A DNA stretch of 64,000 nucleotides. Origin: Nocardiopsis sp. N85. Its GTDB lineage: Bacteria; Actinomycetota; Actinomycetes; Streptosporangiales; Streptosporangiaceae. Below are positions 46,375-56,231 of the stretch, piece after piece. A program made the position numbers and the translations under genes. Location: assembly GCF_028882275.1 (NCBI RefSeq), contig NZ_JARBUT010000015.1:96184-160183 (forward strand), in the 5' to 3' direction. The stretch's first letter is position 1. Each line of letters starts with the position of its first letter. The notes beneath the pieces were generated by a model that saw only the letters and a list, made by a program, of their open reading frames with translations, was not told the DNA's origin and did not search any database.

Positions 46375-47585
46375 GTGAACAGCCCCGTCAGCCAGTAGGT
46401 GAAGGCGTCCCAGCGCGCCGCGAGGAACGTGAGGTAGACCTGCCCGGCCGGGGAACTGTAGGCGGCGACCACGATCGTGAGCAGACAGGCCGCCACCAGC
46501 CCGAGCAACGCCCACGGGGAGATCCGCGAACGGTACAGACGGCTGACACCCTTGGCGTCCACGAGTTTGCCGCCCACCCGCAACCGGGTGAGGAAGGTGC
46601 TGGCCATCCCCGACCGCCCCTTGTCCAGGAACTCCTCCAACGTGGCGTGGGTGCCCACCGCCACGATGAGAGAGGCACCGGAGCCGTCGGCGAGCATCAT
46701 CGCCACGTCCTCACTGGTACCGGTCGCGGGGAAGACCACGGCGGCGTGCCCCAGGTCGGTCAGACGCCGCAACCCCGGGGCGCGCCCGTCCCGGTAGGCG
46801 TGCACGACCAGCTCGGCGCCACTGGTCAGGGCCCGATCGGACACCGAGTCGAAGTCCCCGACGATGATGTCGGGCCGGTACCCGGCCTCCATGACGGCGT
46901 CGGCACCACCGTCCACCGCGATGATGACCGGACGGAACTCGCGGATATAGGGCCGCAGCGCCGAGATGTCCTCCCGGTAGTGGTAGCCGCGCACGACGAT
47001 CAGGACGTGCCGGCCCTCCATGTCCGTGGCGATCTCGGGGATGCCGATGCCGTCCAGGAGCAGATCGCGTTCATGCTGGAGGTAGGCCATGGTGTTGGCC
47101 GCGAACGCCTCCAACTGGGTGGCCAGCCCGGCGCGGGCCTCGGCCATGGCGGCGGCCACCGTCTCGGGGGTCTGCACCACACCCCGGGCCACGACCTCCT
47201 CGCCCCGGTACAGCACACCGGCGTCCAGGCGCAGCCGCTCGCCGTCCCCGACCCGCGTGAAGACCTCCGGGTCGACGTCGTCGACCAACGGGATGCCCGC
47301 GGCCGTGATCATCTCCGGCCCCTGATTGGGGTAACGGCCGGAGATGCTCCGGGCGACGTTGAGGACCGCGGCGACCCCGCACCCCACCAACGCCTCGGCA
47401 CTGACCCGGTCCAGGTCCACGTGGTCGATGACCGCGATGTCCCCGGGACGCAACCGCTTGGTCAGGTTCTTGGTGCGCCGGTCCGAGCGCACGGGAGCGA
47501 CCAGCCCGGTGGGAGGGTCCGCCCGGGCACGGCGGAACCGCATGACCGTGGCGCTGAGTGCATCCGATACCTTCATCGCTGGCAT
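46371..47585 (-). CDS. steA: SteA-like cytokinesis protein
   Basis: The 404-residue protein has a cytoplasmic domain with the SteA/thiamin-pyrophosphokinase-like pattern PVIIAVDGGADAVMEAGYRPDIIVGDFDSVSD (key residues D228, G229, G230, D243, D245, S246). A C-terminal membrane helix follows (SPWALLGLVAACLLTIVVAA). SteA works with SteB at the division ring in corynebacteria. ATG 47585 or ATG 47576 could be the start; neither has a good binding site. The gene is head of the steA-steB-envelope gene run and follows recN. Confidence 0.9.
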   Translation of the reverse strand: MPAMKVSDALSATVMRFRRARADPPTGLVAPVRSDRRTKNLTKRLRPGDIAVIDHVDLDRVSAEALVGCGVAAVLNVARSISGRYPNQGPEMITAAGIPLVDDVDPEVFTRVGDGERLRLDAGVLYRGEEVVARGVVQTPETVAAAMAEARAGLATQLEAFAANTMAYLQHERDLLLDGIGIPEIATDMEGRHVLIVVRGYHYREDISALRPYIREFRPVIIAVDGGADAVMEAGYRPDIIVGDFDSVSDRALTSGAELVVHAYRDGRAPGLRRLTDLGHAAVVFPATGTSEDVAMMLADGSGASLIVAVGTHATLEEFLDKGRSGMASTFLTRLRVGGKLVDAKGVSRLYRSRISPWALLGLVAACLLTIVVAAYSSPAGQVYLTFLAARWDAFTYWLTGLFT

Positions 47586-47748
47586 ACTGTCAGAAGTCGA
47601 CTACGCAAAGTCATAAGTGCGTGGTGGTCGGCGTGTTCGGGCTCCGAGCGCCGCACCAGGAGTTCCACGACGACGCTCCACCCCGGTGCCTACCCGCACC
47701 CGAGCCCCTTATCCCCCACCGGTCACACCCGGACCGCCCGGGACGACC

Positions 47749-49458
47749 TCACGCGGCCGGATGCGCCCGCTCAGGATCGGCGTTGACCAACAACTCCTCG
47801 GCGTGCGCCCGACCCAGCTCCGAATCCTCAAGACCCGCCAACATCCGCGACAGCTCCCGGACCCGGCCGTCCCGGTCCAAACGCACCACACCGCTCTCGG
47901 TGACCAGCCCGTCCGTGGACTTCTCCACCACCAGGTGGGCGTCGGCGAAGGCCGCGACCTGCGGCAGGTGGGTGACCACGATGACCTGGGCCCGGCGCGC
48001 CAACCGCGCCAACCGACGCCCGATCTCCACCGCCGCCTTACCGCCCACACCCGCGTCGACCTCGTCGAACACGAACGTCGGCACCGGGTCGGCACCCGCG
48101 AACACCACCTCGATCGCCAGCATCACCCGCGACAGCTCACCCCCGGAGGCACCCTTGTGCAGGGGCAGCGGGCGGGCACTGGGGTGGGGCGCCAACAACA
48201 GCTCCACCTCGTCACGCCCGTGCGACCCGAACTCCTCACCGGTGGTGATGCGCACGCTCACCCGCGCGTGCGGCATGGCCAACGCCGTCAACTCCTCGGT
48301 GACCGCCGCGCCGAACCGCTCGGCCGCCTCGCTGCGGATCCGGGTGAGCTCGCCCGCCCACCGGTCCATCCGCTCGTGCAGCTCCTCGACCTCGGCCCGC
48401 AACCCCTCGATGCGCTCGTCGTCGCCCTCCAGCGACGCCAACCGCTTGGCCGCGTCCTCCGCCCACACCAGCACGGCGTCGACCGTCTCGCCGTACTTGC
48501 GCGACAACGAGGTCAACAACGACCGCCGCTCCTGCACCTGCGCCAACCGGGCCGGATCGGCGTCCACCGACTCGGCGTAGGACGCCAGCTCCGTGGCGGC
48601 GTCGCTCAGGATGTAGGACGCCTCGTCCAGCCGCTCACCGATCGACGCCAACTCCGCGTCGTGCTCGCTCACCGACGCCACCGCCTGACGGGCCGCCGAC
48701 AACAGCGCGGCCACGTCCACCTCCACATCGGAGGTCGGATCCCCCGCCAGCGCCTCATGCGCGGTGGTCGCCGCCATCCGCAACCCGTCGGCGTGCGCCA
48801 ACCGGGTCTCCTCCGCCAACAACTCGGCGTCCTCACCCGGCAACGGCTCGGCGGCGGTGATCTCCTCCACCCCGAACCGGAGCATGTCGGCCTCCTGGGC
48901 GCGCTCACGCGCCCGCTCCGTCAACTCCGTCAGCTCCGCCGACACCTCACGGTGACGTCGATGCGCCACCGTGTACTGCTTCAACGCCTTGGCCAACTCC
49001 TCGCCGGCGAACCGGTCCAACGACGCGCGCTGACGATCGGTGCGCAACAGGCGCTGCTGATCGGACTGGCCGTGCACCGCCACCAGATCATCGGCCAGGT
49101 ACGCCAACAGGCTCACCGGCGCCGACCGGCCGCCCAACGTCGCACGCGACCGGCCCTCCGCCGACACCGTGCGCGCCACGATCAGCACGTCATCGTCGAG
49201 CACACCACCGGCTTCGGAGACCCGCTCGGCCACACGGCCCTCGCGCGGCACCGTCAACCGGCCCTCCACCAGGGCGCGATCGGCCCCGGGACGGACCCGC
49301 TGAGGATCGGCCCGGCCACCGAAGAGCAGCCCCAATCCGGTGACGACCATGGTCTTACCCGCGCCGGTCTCACCGGTGACGACGGTCAACCCCGGTGACA
49401 GTTCCAACACGGCGTCGTCGATGACCCCGAGTCCCTGGATGCGGACTTCTTCGAGCAC
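47749..49458 (-). CDS. recN: DNA repair protein RecN
   Basis: RecN is an SMC-like ATPase recruited to double-strand breaks. The 569-residue protein has Walker A GETGAGKT at 29-36, long coiled coils in the middle (about 160-370), an ABC signature region (HKGASGGELSRVMLAIE) and Walker B TFVFDEVDAGVGG. The start GTG 49458 has GGAGAGG five bases upstream. The order tlyA-nadK-recN matches mycobacteria. Confidence 0.97.
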   Translation of the reverse strand: MLEEVRIQGLGVIDDAVLELSPGLTVVTGETGAGKTMVVTGLGLLFGGRADPQRVRPGADRALVEGRLTVPREGRVAERVSEAGGVLDDDVLIVARTVSAEGRSRATLGGRSAPVSLLAYLADDLVAVHGQSDQQRLLRTDRQRASLDRFAGEELAKALKQYTVAHRRHREVSAELTELTERARERAQEADMLRFGVEEITAAEPLPGEDAELLAEETRLAHADGLRMAATTAHEALAGDPTSDVEVDVAALLSAARQAVASVSEHDAELASIGERLDEASYILSDAATELASYAESVDADPARLAQVQERRSLLTSLSRKYGETVDAVLVWAEDAAKRLASLEGDDERIEGLRAEVEELHERMDRWAGELTRIRSEAAERFGAAVTEELTALAMPHARVSVRITTGEEFGSHGRDEVELLLAPHPSARPLPLHKGASGGELSRVMLAIEVVFAGADPVPTFVFDEVDAGVGGKAAVEIGRRLARLARRAQVIVVTHLPQVAAFADAHLVVEKSTDGLVTESGVVRLDRDGRVRELSRMLAGLEDSELGRAHAEELLVNADPERAHPAA

Positions 49459-49544
49459 CGAACCCTCTCCTGATAGTCGGCCCCACTGTCTTGGCGTTCC
49501 CCTCACGGGAACGGCCCGGAACGATCACGCCCTGCCGGGCACGC

Positions 49545-50477
49545 TCAACGGCCCTGTTCCCCGCGGCCGCGCCAACCCGCGACCGGAAGCCCGAACTTGG
49601 CCACCAACCGATCGGTGAAGGGCGCCCGATGCAACCGGGCCAACCGGACCGGCGTATCGGCACGGGTGATCTCCACTCGGGCCCCCGCGGGCAATTCGAC
49701 CATACGCCGTCCATCACACCAGAGCACGCCCGGCGCCGTGCCCGGCAGCACCTCCAACGCCACCTTCGCCCGCGGCCCCACCACCAACGGCCGGGCGAAC
49801 AGGGCGTGCGCGCTCAACGGCACCACCAGCAGGGCCTCCACATCCGGCCACACCACCGGACCACCGGCCGAGAAGGCGTGCGCGGTCGATCCCGTGGGAG
49901 TGGCGCACACCACGCCGTCGCACGCCCACCGCGACAACGGGCGGCCGTCGATCTCCAGGACCGCCTCCAGGATCCGCCGCGACTCGCCCTTCTCCAAGGT
50001 GGCCTCGTTCAACGCCCAGGTGCGCACCGAGGGCACACCGTCGGCACGCCCCCCGTTGAAGACCGCCACCTCCAGGGTCATCCGCTCCTCGACGTCGTAG
50101 TTGTGCTCCACGACGCTGTGCACGGTCGCGCCCAGATCCTCGCGCTCGGCCTCGGCCAGGAAGCCCACATGCCCCAGATTGACCCCCAGCAGGGGAGCCC
50201 CCGCAGGCCGGGCCAGCTCGGCCGCCCGCAACAGGGTGCCGTCACCGCCCAGCACCATGACCAGTTCCACGCCCTCCGCCGCCGACTCCGGCTCGACGAC
50301 CTCGACCGGGGAGAGGGCGCACCCCGCCTCGGCGAGTTCGTCGAGCTCCGCCTTGAGCATGCGCACGGTCAACCCGGCACGGCTGAGGCTTTCGTGGACC
50401 AGCCACGCGCTGCGCACCGCCGCGGGTCGACCGGTGTGGGCCAGCAGGAGAACACTGCGTCCGCTGGTCCTGGTCAT
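49545..50477 (-). CDS. nadK: NAD kinase
   Basis: The enzyme phosphorylates NAD+ to NADP+. The 310-residue protein has the GGDGT motif at 77-81 (VMVLGGDGTLLRA), GVNLGHVGFLAE, the conserved NE in WALNEATLEK, CATPTGSTAHAFSAGGPVV, and a late beta domain. AAGGGG precedes ATG 50477. It stands 86 bases upstream of recN and follows tlyA. Confidence 0.97.
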   Translation of the reverse strand: MTRTSGRSVLLLAHTGRPAAVRSAWLVHESLSRAGLTVRMLKAELDELAEAGCALSPVEVVEPESAAEGVELVMVLGGDGTLLRAAELARPAGAPLLGVNLGHVGFLAEAEREDLGATVHSVVEHNYDVEERMTLEVAVFNGGRADGVPSVRTWALNEATLEKGESRRILEAVLEIDGRPLSRWACDGVVCATPTGSTAHAFSAGGPVVWPDVEALLVVPLSAHALFARPLVVGPRAKVALEVLPGTAPGVLWCDGRRMVELPAGARVEITRADTPVRLARLHRAPFTDRLVAKFGLPVAGWRGRGEQGR

Positions 50478-50588
50478 CGTCGTCCCCTTACGTTCACTCC
50501 CCCGAAGGCGAGTTCGGATGCGGTCCGGGGCGTGTGAGCCGACCCGGCCGGGTCACGTTACCGGACCCCTGCGACAGGGTGCCACGCC

Positions 50589-51389
50589 CTAAGCCGGGCC
50601 CTCTTCCACCGCCCGCGCCAAACGGGCCGGGTCCAGGGCCGGGGCATCGGCGCGCAACCACAGGAAGTACTCGACGTTGCCCGAGGGCCCCGGCAGCGGG
50701 CTCGCGACCACGTCCACCGTGCCCAGTCCCAGGGTCAGGGCGTGGGCGGCCACATCGGCCACCGCCCCGGCCCGCAGCTCCGGCTCACGGACCACGCCCC
50801 CGGCGCCCACCCTGTTCTTGCCCACCTCGAACTGGGGCTTGACCATCATGACGAAATCGGCCCCGGGAGCGACACCGTCGCGCAGCGGACCGAGCACCAA
50901 CTTCAGGGAGATGAACGACAGGTCCCCCACCACCAGGTCGGGGAACGGCTCACCGATCATCTCCGGCGTGAGTTCACGGACGTTGACCCGCTCCATCACC
51001 CGCACCCGGTCGTTACTGCGCAACGACCACGCCAACTGCCCGTACCCCACGTCCACGGCCGTCACGTGGGCGGCGCCGCGCCGCAGCAGCACATCGGTGA
51101 ACCCACCGGTGGAGGCACCCGCGTCCAAGGCCCGCCGATCGGTGACGTCCAGGGAGAACGCGTCCAGGGCACCGATGAGCTTGTGCGCCCCACGGGACAC
51201 GTACGGGGGTTCGTCGGAAGGAGCGCGCACCACGATGGGCTGATCCTGTCCGACCTGGGTGGCCGCTTTGGAGGCCACGATCCCGGCCACCTTCACGAAA
51301 CCGCCCTCGATGATCTCGGCCGCGTGGCCGCGTGAGCGTGCGTGCCCGCGACGGACCAGTTCCGCGTCGAGCCGAGTACGTTTTGCCAT
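50589..51389 (-). CDS. tlyA: TlyA-family rRNA 2'-O-methyltransferase
   Basis: The 266-residue protein has an N-terminal S4 RNA-binding domain (RTRLDAELVRRGHARSRGHA) and an FtsJ-type methyltransferase domain with LDAGASTGGFTDVLLRRGA (SAM site), VVGDLSFISLKLVL and MVKPQFEVGK. In mycobacteria TlyA methylates 16S and 23S rRNA and its loss gives capreomycin resistance. ATG 51389 follows AGGTGAT. It is directly downstream of the small 62-residue gene. Confidence 0.96.
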   Translation of the reverse strand: MAKRTRLDAELVRRGHARSRGHAAEIIEGGFVKVAGIVASKAATQVGQDQPIVVRAPSDEPPYVSRGAHKLIGALDAFSLDVTDRRALDAGASTGGFTDVLLRRGAAHVTAVDVGYGQLAWSLRSNDRVRVMERVNVRELTPEMIGEPFPDLVVGDLSFISLKLVLGPLRDGVAPGADFVMMVKPQFEVGKNRVGAGGVVREPELRAGAVADVAAHALTLGLGTVDVVASPLPGPSGNVEYFLWLRADAPALDPARLARAVEEGPA

Positions 51390-51395
51390 GATCAC

Positions 51396-51584
51396 CTACG
51401 ATACCGGCGGTCGCCGGTCGCCTTCCTGATCGAGCGCGCCCAGCACCCCCGACAACTCCCGGTGCAGGGAGTCGAAGACCTCCACGTGCCCGGCGGTGGG
51501 ACACCCCTCCAGCCCCGCCAACCGCTCCCGGGTGCCCTCCAGCGTCCGGGCGGCCAACACCTCGGCCTGTTCCTTGGGATCCAT
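51396..51584 (-). CDS. Small conserved-context protein, 62 residues
   Basis: The ATG at 51584 has GGGAGGGG just upstream; a further in-frame ATG at 51599 lacks one. The product (MDPKEQAEVLAARTLEGTRE start) is mostly one long acidic-basic helix with a central GCPTAGHVEVFDSLH segment. A small gene stands at the same place before tlyA in mycobacteria and streptomycetes. Function unknown. Its stop is six bases from the tlyA start, so the two are likely co-translated. Confidence 0.75.
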   Translation of the reverse strand: MDPKEQAEVLAARTLEGTRERLAGLEGCPTAGHVEVFDSLHRELSGVLGALDQEGDRRPPVS

Positions 51585-51617
51585 CGCCCCTCCCGACATC
51601 GTCGATCCGCGACGACC

Positions 51618-52340
51618 CTACTTCTTCGTGGAGCTACGGGCCTTGGTGGTGCGCTTGGCGGTGCCCCCGCGCGCCCGGGTGGTCTTGGCCGCCGCGCCCT
51701 TGGCGGGCGCCGCCTTCTTGCGGGCGCCCGGCTTCTCCTCGGACCCGGCGTCCGACCCGGCGTTCGGTTCGGTGTCCGACCCGGTGTCCGGTTCGGCGTC
51801 CGACCCGGCCGCGGTGTCCCCCGGAGCCTCCGATCCGGTCACGTCCACCGCCTCCCCCTCGGAGACGGACACCACGTCCGCGCCCTCCTCCACGACCGGC
51901 GCGGACTCCAGGACGGCCGCGGGCACGGGCTCCGGAGCGACGGACGTCTCCTCGGCCCGCTCCTGCGGGGCCGGGGCCGCCACCGGCCGCTCCCACCCCT
52001 GCCGGGCCGCCAACCGCCGCTCCAACTCCGCCACCCGACGCACCAACCGCTCGTGCTCGGCCCGCGGCACCACGTCCATCCGCTCCAGGCGGTGCTCCAC
52101 CTCGGCCCGGACCAACTCGGCCAACGCCTCCCGGTTGGCCCGACTGGTCTCCAACAACTCTCCGGCCAGCGCCTGGATGCTCTGACCCACCCGGGGCGGG
52201 ACCGCGCCCGCGTCCCCGACCGGCGCGCTCGGCCCGCTCGCCCGCAGCAGGGTCTTGGCCGCGGCCACGGCCTCCTTGCGCGAAAGCTCGGTGAGGCCAT
52301 TGGCGGCATCGAGATACGTGCGCACCGCGTCGACGACCAT
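51618..52340 (-). CDS. Phasin-like helical protein with histone H1-like tail
   Basis: The 240-residue protein starts at ATG 52340 with AAGGAG ten bases upstream. Residues 1-115 are helical with coiled-coil character (VDAVRTYLDAANGLTELSRK, then AEHERLVRRVAELERRLAAR). Residues 120-205 are acidic with GSDTEPNAGSD-type repeats. The last 35 are Lys/Ala/Arg-rich (KKAAPAKGAAAKTTRARGG), like histone H1 or HupB tails. The helical part resembles actinobacterial granule- or membrane-associated proteins of unknown function. DNA or polyphosphate binding by the tail is inferred. The repeats of alternating acidic units suggest recent slippage. Confidence 0.8.
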   Translation of the reverse strand: MVVDAVRTYLDAANGLTELSRKEAVAAAKTLLRASGPSAPVGDAGAVPPRVGQSIQALAGELLETSRANREALAELVRAEVEHRLERMDVVPRAEHERLVRRVAELERRLAARQGWERPVAAPAPQERAEETSVAPEPVPAAVLESAPVVEEGADVVSVSEGEAVDVTGSEAPGDTAAGSDAEPDTGSDTEPNAGSDAGSEEKPGARKKAAPAKGAAAKTTRARGGTAKRTTKARSSTKK

Positions 52341-52550
52341 GATTCGTGTACTCCTTGACGGGCCGGACACAAGAAAGGGGAAACGGCGCCGGAAGCGGGA
52401 GGGGCACCGTGCGGTGGGGGGTTTCCCGCACAACGCTACCGGGGCCGCGGAGCCCGTGACACGCGAAACCGGCAGCCCGTCCCCTTCGTCCCTTTGGTCG
52501 AACGACGCCACGATCCGGGCACCCCGCCCCGCATAGGGCATCATGTGCCC

Positions 52551-52907
52551 ATGAACAGCATCGACGCATGCCTGGACGGCATCGCGAAGGTCAACGAGCG
52601 CATCCTCGCCGAACCCGAGGCCGAACGCCGCAAGCACATCCGCGAACGCACCGTGAGCGTGACCGTCCCCGACCTGGCCACCGTGTTCGACATGCGACTG
52701 ACCATCGAAGGCCTCACCGACATCACCCACCGCTCCCAGACCGCGCCCGCGCCCCGCCCCCGGGTCCACGTCACCGTCACCGTCACCAGCGACGACCTCG
52801 TCGACCTCGCCGGAGGCCGCCTGGACCCGGCCCGCGCCCTCCTCACCCGCCGCGTCAAGGTGGACGCCAGCATGGGCGACCTGTTGCGCCTGCGCAAACT
52901 CCTGTGA
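52551..52907 (+). CDS. SCP2-like sterol-carrier domain protein, 118 residues
   Basis: The 118-residue protein fits a small SCP2-type domain. It has an N-terminal helix (IDACLDGIAKVNERI), a beta region with VSVTVPDLATVFDMRLT and VHVTVTVTSDDLVDLAGGRLD, then a DPARALLTRRVKVDASMGDLL helix. The ending LLRLRKLL is typical of actinobacterial SCP2 proteins. Such domains bind lipids. No ribosome binding site is seen before ATG 52551. It is 20 bases upstream of the DUF1015 gene and divergent from the histone-tail protein. Confidence 0.78.
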   Translation: MNSIDACLDGIAKVNERILAEPEAERRKHIRERTVSVTVPDLATVFDMRLTIEGLTDITHRSQTAPAPRPRVHVTVTVTSDDLVDLAGGRLDPARALLTRRVKVDASMGDLLRLRKLL

Positions 52908-52927
52908 CCGAGCGGTACCTTGCTGGG

Positions 52928-54217
52928 ATGCCACGCCAACCTCTCGAACTCGCGCCCTTCCGCGGACTGCGCTACGCGAACGGGGACCTCGACCGGTTCA
53001 TCGACGGGGAGTTCGACCTCGCGCGTCTGCTGGCCCCGCCCTACGACGTCCCCGACGCCGAGGAGGCGCGGGCCCTGCAACGCTCCGACCCGCACAACGC
53101 CGCCCGGGTCACCCTGCCCTTCGAGCTCAGCCGCCACAGCACCGACGGCACCGAAGGCACCGTGCCACGCCGCTACCGGGCCGCCGCCGCGCTCCTGCAC
53201 GACTGGGTCGACACCGGCGTGCTCACCCTCGACCCCCTCCCCGCCCTGTACGTCTACGAACAGGTCACCGCGGACGGACGCCGCCAACGCGGACTGATCG
53301 GGGACCTGCGCCTGCCCGAGGACGGGGACCCATCGGCGGTCCTGCCCCACGAGGACGTGGCCGACGCCCCGGTCCACGACCGCTTCACCCTCATGAGGGT
53401 CGCCAGGGCCAACCTCGAACCGATCTTCCTGCTCTACCGCGGCGCGGGCGGCGCCGCCTCCATCACCACCGAGACCGTCACCGACCCGCCCCTGGTGGAG
53501 ACCCGCACCCGCGACGGCGCCGAACACCGCCTCTGGGCGATCACCGACCCCGACGTCCACACCCGCGTCGCCGCCGACCTGGCCGACCGCTCCGCCCTCA
53601 TCGCCGACGGCCACCACCGCTACGCCGCCTACCGACGCCTGCGCGCCGCCCACACCGACCCCGGCTGGCGGCACGGACTCGCCCTCCTCGTGGACAGCGA
53701 CACCCACCCGCCCCGCCTGGGCGCCATCCACCGGGTCCTGCCCGGCCTGCGCACCGAGGACGCGATCGCCGCGGCCCGGACCGTGGCCGCCGTCGAGACC
53801 GTCGACCGGCCGTCCGCGCACGCCTTCGACACCGTCGAGGGACCCGCTCTCCTGCTGGCCTCCCCCGAGGGCGACACCCACCTGGTACACGACTTCGACG
53901 AGAACGCCCTGGCCAGCGCCATGCCCGACCGGTCCCCCTCATGGCGCCACCTGCCCACCGCCGCCCTCCACGAGGTGCTGCTGCCGCTGTGGAACATCTC
54001 CGAGGAGGCGGTGCGCATGGTCCACGACGATCCCGCCGAGGCCGTGGCCGCCGCCCACCACGAGAAGGGCACCGCCGTCATCGTGCCCGCCCTCGACGTC
54101 CACCTGGTCTACGAGATCGCCGCCCAGGGCGAACTGACCCCGCGCAAATCCACCTCCTTCGGCCCCAAACCGCGCACCGGACTGGTCATGCGGCTCCTGG
54201 ACACCTCCGACCGCTGA
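52928..54217 (+). CDS. DUF1015 family protein
   Basis: The 429-residue protein has the DUF1015 signature segments: LELAPFRGLRYA at its start, LLAPPYDVPDAEE, LYVYEQVTADGRRQRGLIGD, ALIADGHHRYAAYRRLRA (the conserved DGHHRY) and the C-terminal region. Function of the family is unknown; some relatives resemble serine kinases (SerK-like). TACCTT ends six bases before ATG 52928, so the message may also start leaderless inside the end of the SCP2 gene. Confidence 0.93.
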   Translation: MPRQPLELAPFRGLRYANGDLDRFIDGEFDLARLLAPPYDVPDAEEARALQRSDPHNAARVTLPFELSRHSTDGTEGTVPRRYRAAAALLHDWVDTGVLTLDPLPALYVYEQVTADGRRQRGLIGDLRLPEDGDPSAVLPHEDVADAPVHDRFTLMRVARANLEPIFLLYRGAGGAASITTETVTDPPLVETRTRDGAEHRLWAITDPDVHTRVAADLADRSALIADGHHRYAAYRRLRAAHTDPGWRHGLALLVDSDTHPPRLGAIHRVLPGLRTEDAIAAARTVAAVETVDRPSAHAFDTVEGPALLLASPEGDTHLVHDFDENALASAMPDRSPSWRHLPTAALHEVLLPLWNISEEAVRMVHDDPAEAVAAAHHEKGTAVIVPALDVHLVYEIAAQGELTPRKSTSFGPKPRTGLVMRLLDTSDR

Positions 54218-54224
54218 CCCCGCC

Positions 54225-55703
54225 TCACCGGGCCGCCGCCGGTGCGGCGGCCCGCCGGACCAGGACACCGACGCGCACCGCCCACACCACCGTCGCCACC
54301 AGGAACACCACCCACGTCGGCACCGTGTACAACGCCTGCGTCCACGTGAGGTCACGGCCTCCCGCCAACGCGGAGATCCACCGGTGCGGGAACAACGCCG
54401 CGGCCACCACCACCGCCGCACCGAGCGCCCCCACCGGGAACCGCCACCGGCGCCCCCGCACCGCCAGGGCCCACCCCGGAGCACGACGCACACCCCGCAC
54501 CGCGAAGAACACCACCACCCCCATCGAGACGACCAGCACCACGTCCACCACCAGGAGCCACACCCCGACCGGGGCCGGCGGCTCCACCCCCTCGGCCAAG
54601 GCGACCAGCCCCCACATCAGGTTCGCGGCGTCCCCGGACCCCAGACCGGTACCGGTCATGACCGCGATCCCCACACCGCTCTCGGGCAACAACGCCTGGT
54701 GGGCGGTATAGGTGAACTCGATTCCACCGTGGGAGATCAGCGGCGCGCCCGTCCCGGTCCGCCCCACGCTCCAGCCGAGCGCCCTGTCCCCGCCCGGCCC
54801 CTCTCCGCCGAGCGGAGCGAGGGTTGCCTCCCATCCCCCCGGCGACAGGACCCGCCCACCGTCGGGACCCGCACCACCGCTGTACTGGGCGATGAGCCAC
54901 CGAGCCATGTCGTCCGCCGTGGAGACCATGCCGCCCGAACCGTTGACATACCCCTCCGGCTCCGGCAGGGCCACGGCCCGCCCCAGGACCGACACGTGCC
55001 CCGACGCCACCCCCGCCGTGAAGACCTCCTCCGCCGTGTCCACGGTGACGGTGTCGACCATCCCCAACGGCACCGGCACACGCTCGTCCAGAACCTCGGC
55101 GAAGGGCCGCCCCTCCACCACCTCCACCATCCGCGCCAACACGTGGTAGTTCGGGTTGTGGTAGTGCTCCTCGGCCCCCGGATCGGCGACCAGGGCGGCG
55201 TCGGACAGCCGGGCCACCGCACCCTCCGGATCCCCCGGTGTCGGCTCGCTCTTCTCCCGGAACCCGACATCGGACATGCCCGAGGTGTGCGTGAGCAACT
55301 GCCGCACCGTGATCTCGTCCCCGCGCGGGTCGTCGACGGCGAACTCCGGCAGACGCGCCACCACCGGATCGTCCAAGGCGATCGCACCGTCCTCCACCAG
55401 GCCCATGACGGTGACCGCCGTGAACGCCTTACCGACCGAGGCCGTCCCCATCGGAGTGCGGGCGCTCATCGGCCCACCGCGGGAATCGACCCCGTACCCG
55501 CCCGCCCGCACCACCTCCGTCCCCCGGGTGACGGCCACGGCCGCACCCGGCAACGGCGTGGCGTCCAGATAATCGGCCACGTACGCGTCCACGGCCTCGG
55601 CCGTGAGCGGTGTCTCCGCCCCGGGAGAGGCGAAGGCGGGGGAAGGCGCGGGAACGACGAGGGCCGTGGCCAGCGATACCGTGATGGTGATCCGGGAGAA
55701 CAT
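54225..55703 (-). CDS. Exported serine beta-lactamase-like hydrolase with membrane tail
   Basis: The 492-residue protein begins with a Sec-type signal (FSRITITVSLATALVVPAPS). The beta-lactamase/DD-peptidase fold follows with the nucleophile motif S89-V-G-K92, a Tyr-x-Asn element in EEHYHNPNYHV and the third motif HGG in ISHGGIEF. After about residue 370 there are four membrane helices. Class C-like serine hydrolases with membrane tails act on peptides or envelope substrates; the substrate here is unknown. ATG 55703 was chosen for the signal peptide. It is convergent with DUF1015, seven bases away. Confidence 0.9.
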   Translation of the reverse strand: MFSRITITVSLATALVVPAPSPAFASPGAETPLTAEAVDAYVADYLDATPLPGAAVAVTRGTEVVRAGGYGVDSRGGPMSARTPMGTASVGKAFTAVTVMGLVEDGAIALDDPVVARLPEFAVDDPRGDEITVRQLLTHTSGMSDVGFREKSEPTPGDPEGAVARLSDAALVADPGAEEHYHNPNYHVLARMVEVVEGRPFAEVLDERVPVPLGMVDTVTVDTAEEVFTAGVASGHVSVLGRAVALPEPEGYVNGSGGMVSTADDMARWLIAQYSGGAGPDGGRVLSPGGWEATLAPLGGEGPGGDRALGWSVGRTGTGAPLISHGGIEFTYTAHQALLPESGVGIAVMTGTGLGSGDAANLMWGLVALAEGVEPPAPVGVWLLVVDVVLVVSMGVVVFFAVRGVRRAPGWALAVRGRRWRFPVGALGAAVVVAAALFPHRWISALAGGRDLTWTQALYTVPTWVVFLVATVVWAVRVGVLVRRAAAPAAAR

Positions 55704-56231
55704 GCGACCATGCTCGCCGCGCGCCCCCGTCCCCCACCACACGGTCACCCGCACGGTCGCCCTGCGGTCGCCCCCACCCCCACCCCGGGGAGCGCACCCC
55801 CCGCACCCGCACGAGACCCCGAGGCCCCGCAGCCCCGAGGCCACCACATGATCCCGGGAAGCACACGCACCCGTCGCGCACACGAGGAAACCGCCTGCGA
55901 CGGCCCGACCGGACGCTCCGCGCACCCGCACCCCCTCCCCCACGACCCGACCGCCCCTGGACCGGGCCCGGCGACACCGCCACGGACTCCGACGACCTCC
56001 CCACCCCGAGCCCGGCCCGGAAGGCCACCGGACCGGCACCCCCGACCGGACCGACCCCGCGACGACCCACCCGACCTCCGCCGCGAACACCGCCACCACC
56101 CACCGGACACCGCCGCCGAACCCGTGCGACGCAACGCACACCCCGCCCGGCGGCGCCCGCTCCCTCCTCTCAGGAGGTGGGCCGTACCCTGAAGGACGTC
56201 CACCGCCACCACACGGAACGGGTCCGCCGCC
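55704..56231. other. Intergenic, GC-rich, no convincing gene
   Basis: About 530 bases separate the hydrolase and the HAD gene, which diverge. All frames give Arg/Pro-rich translations. TACCCT at 56186-56191 is a possible -10 for the HAD gene. I see no other feature. Confidence 0.5.
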
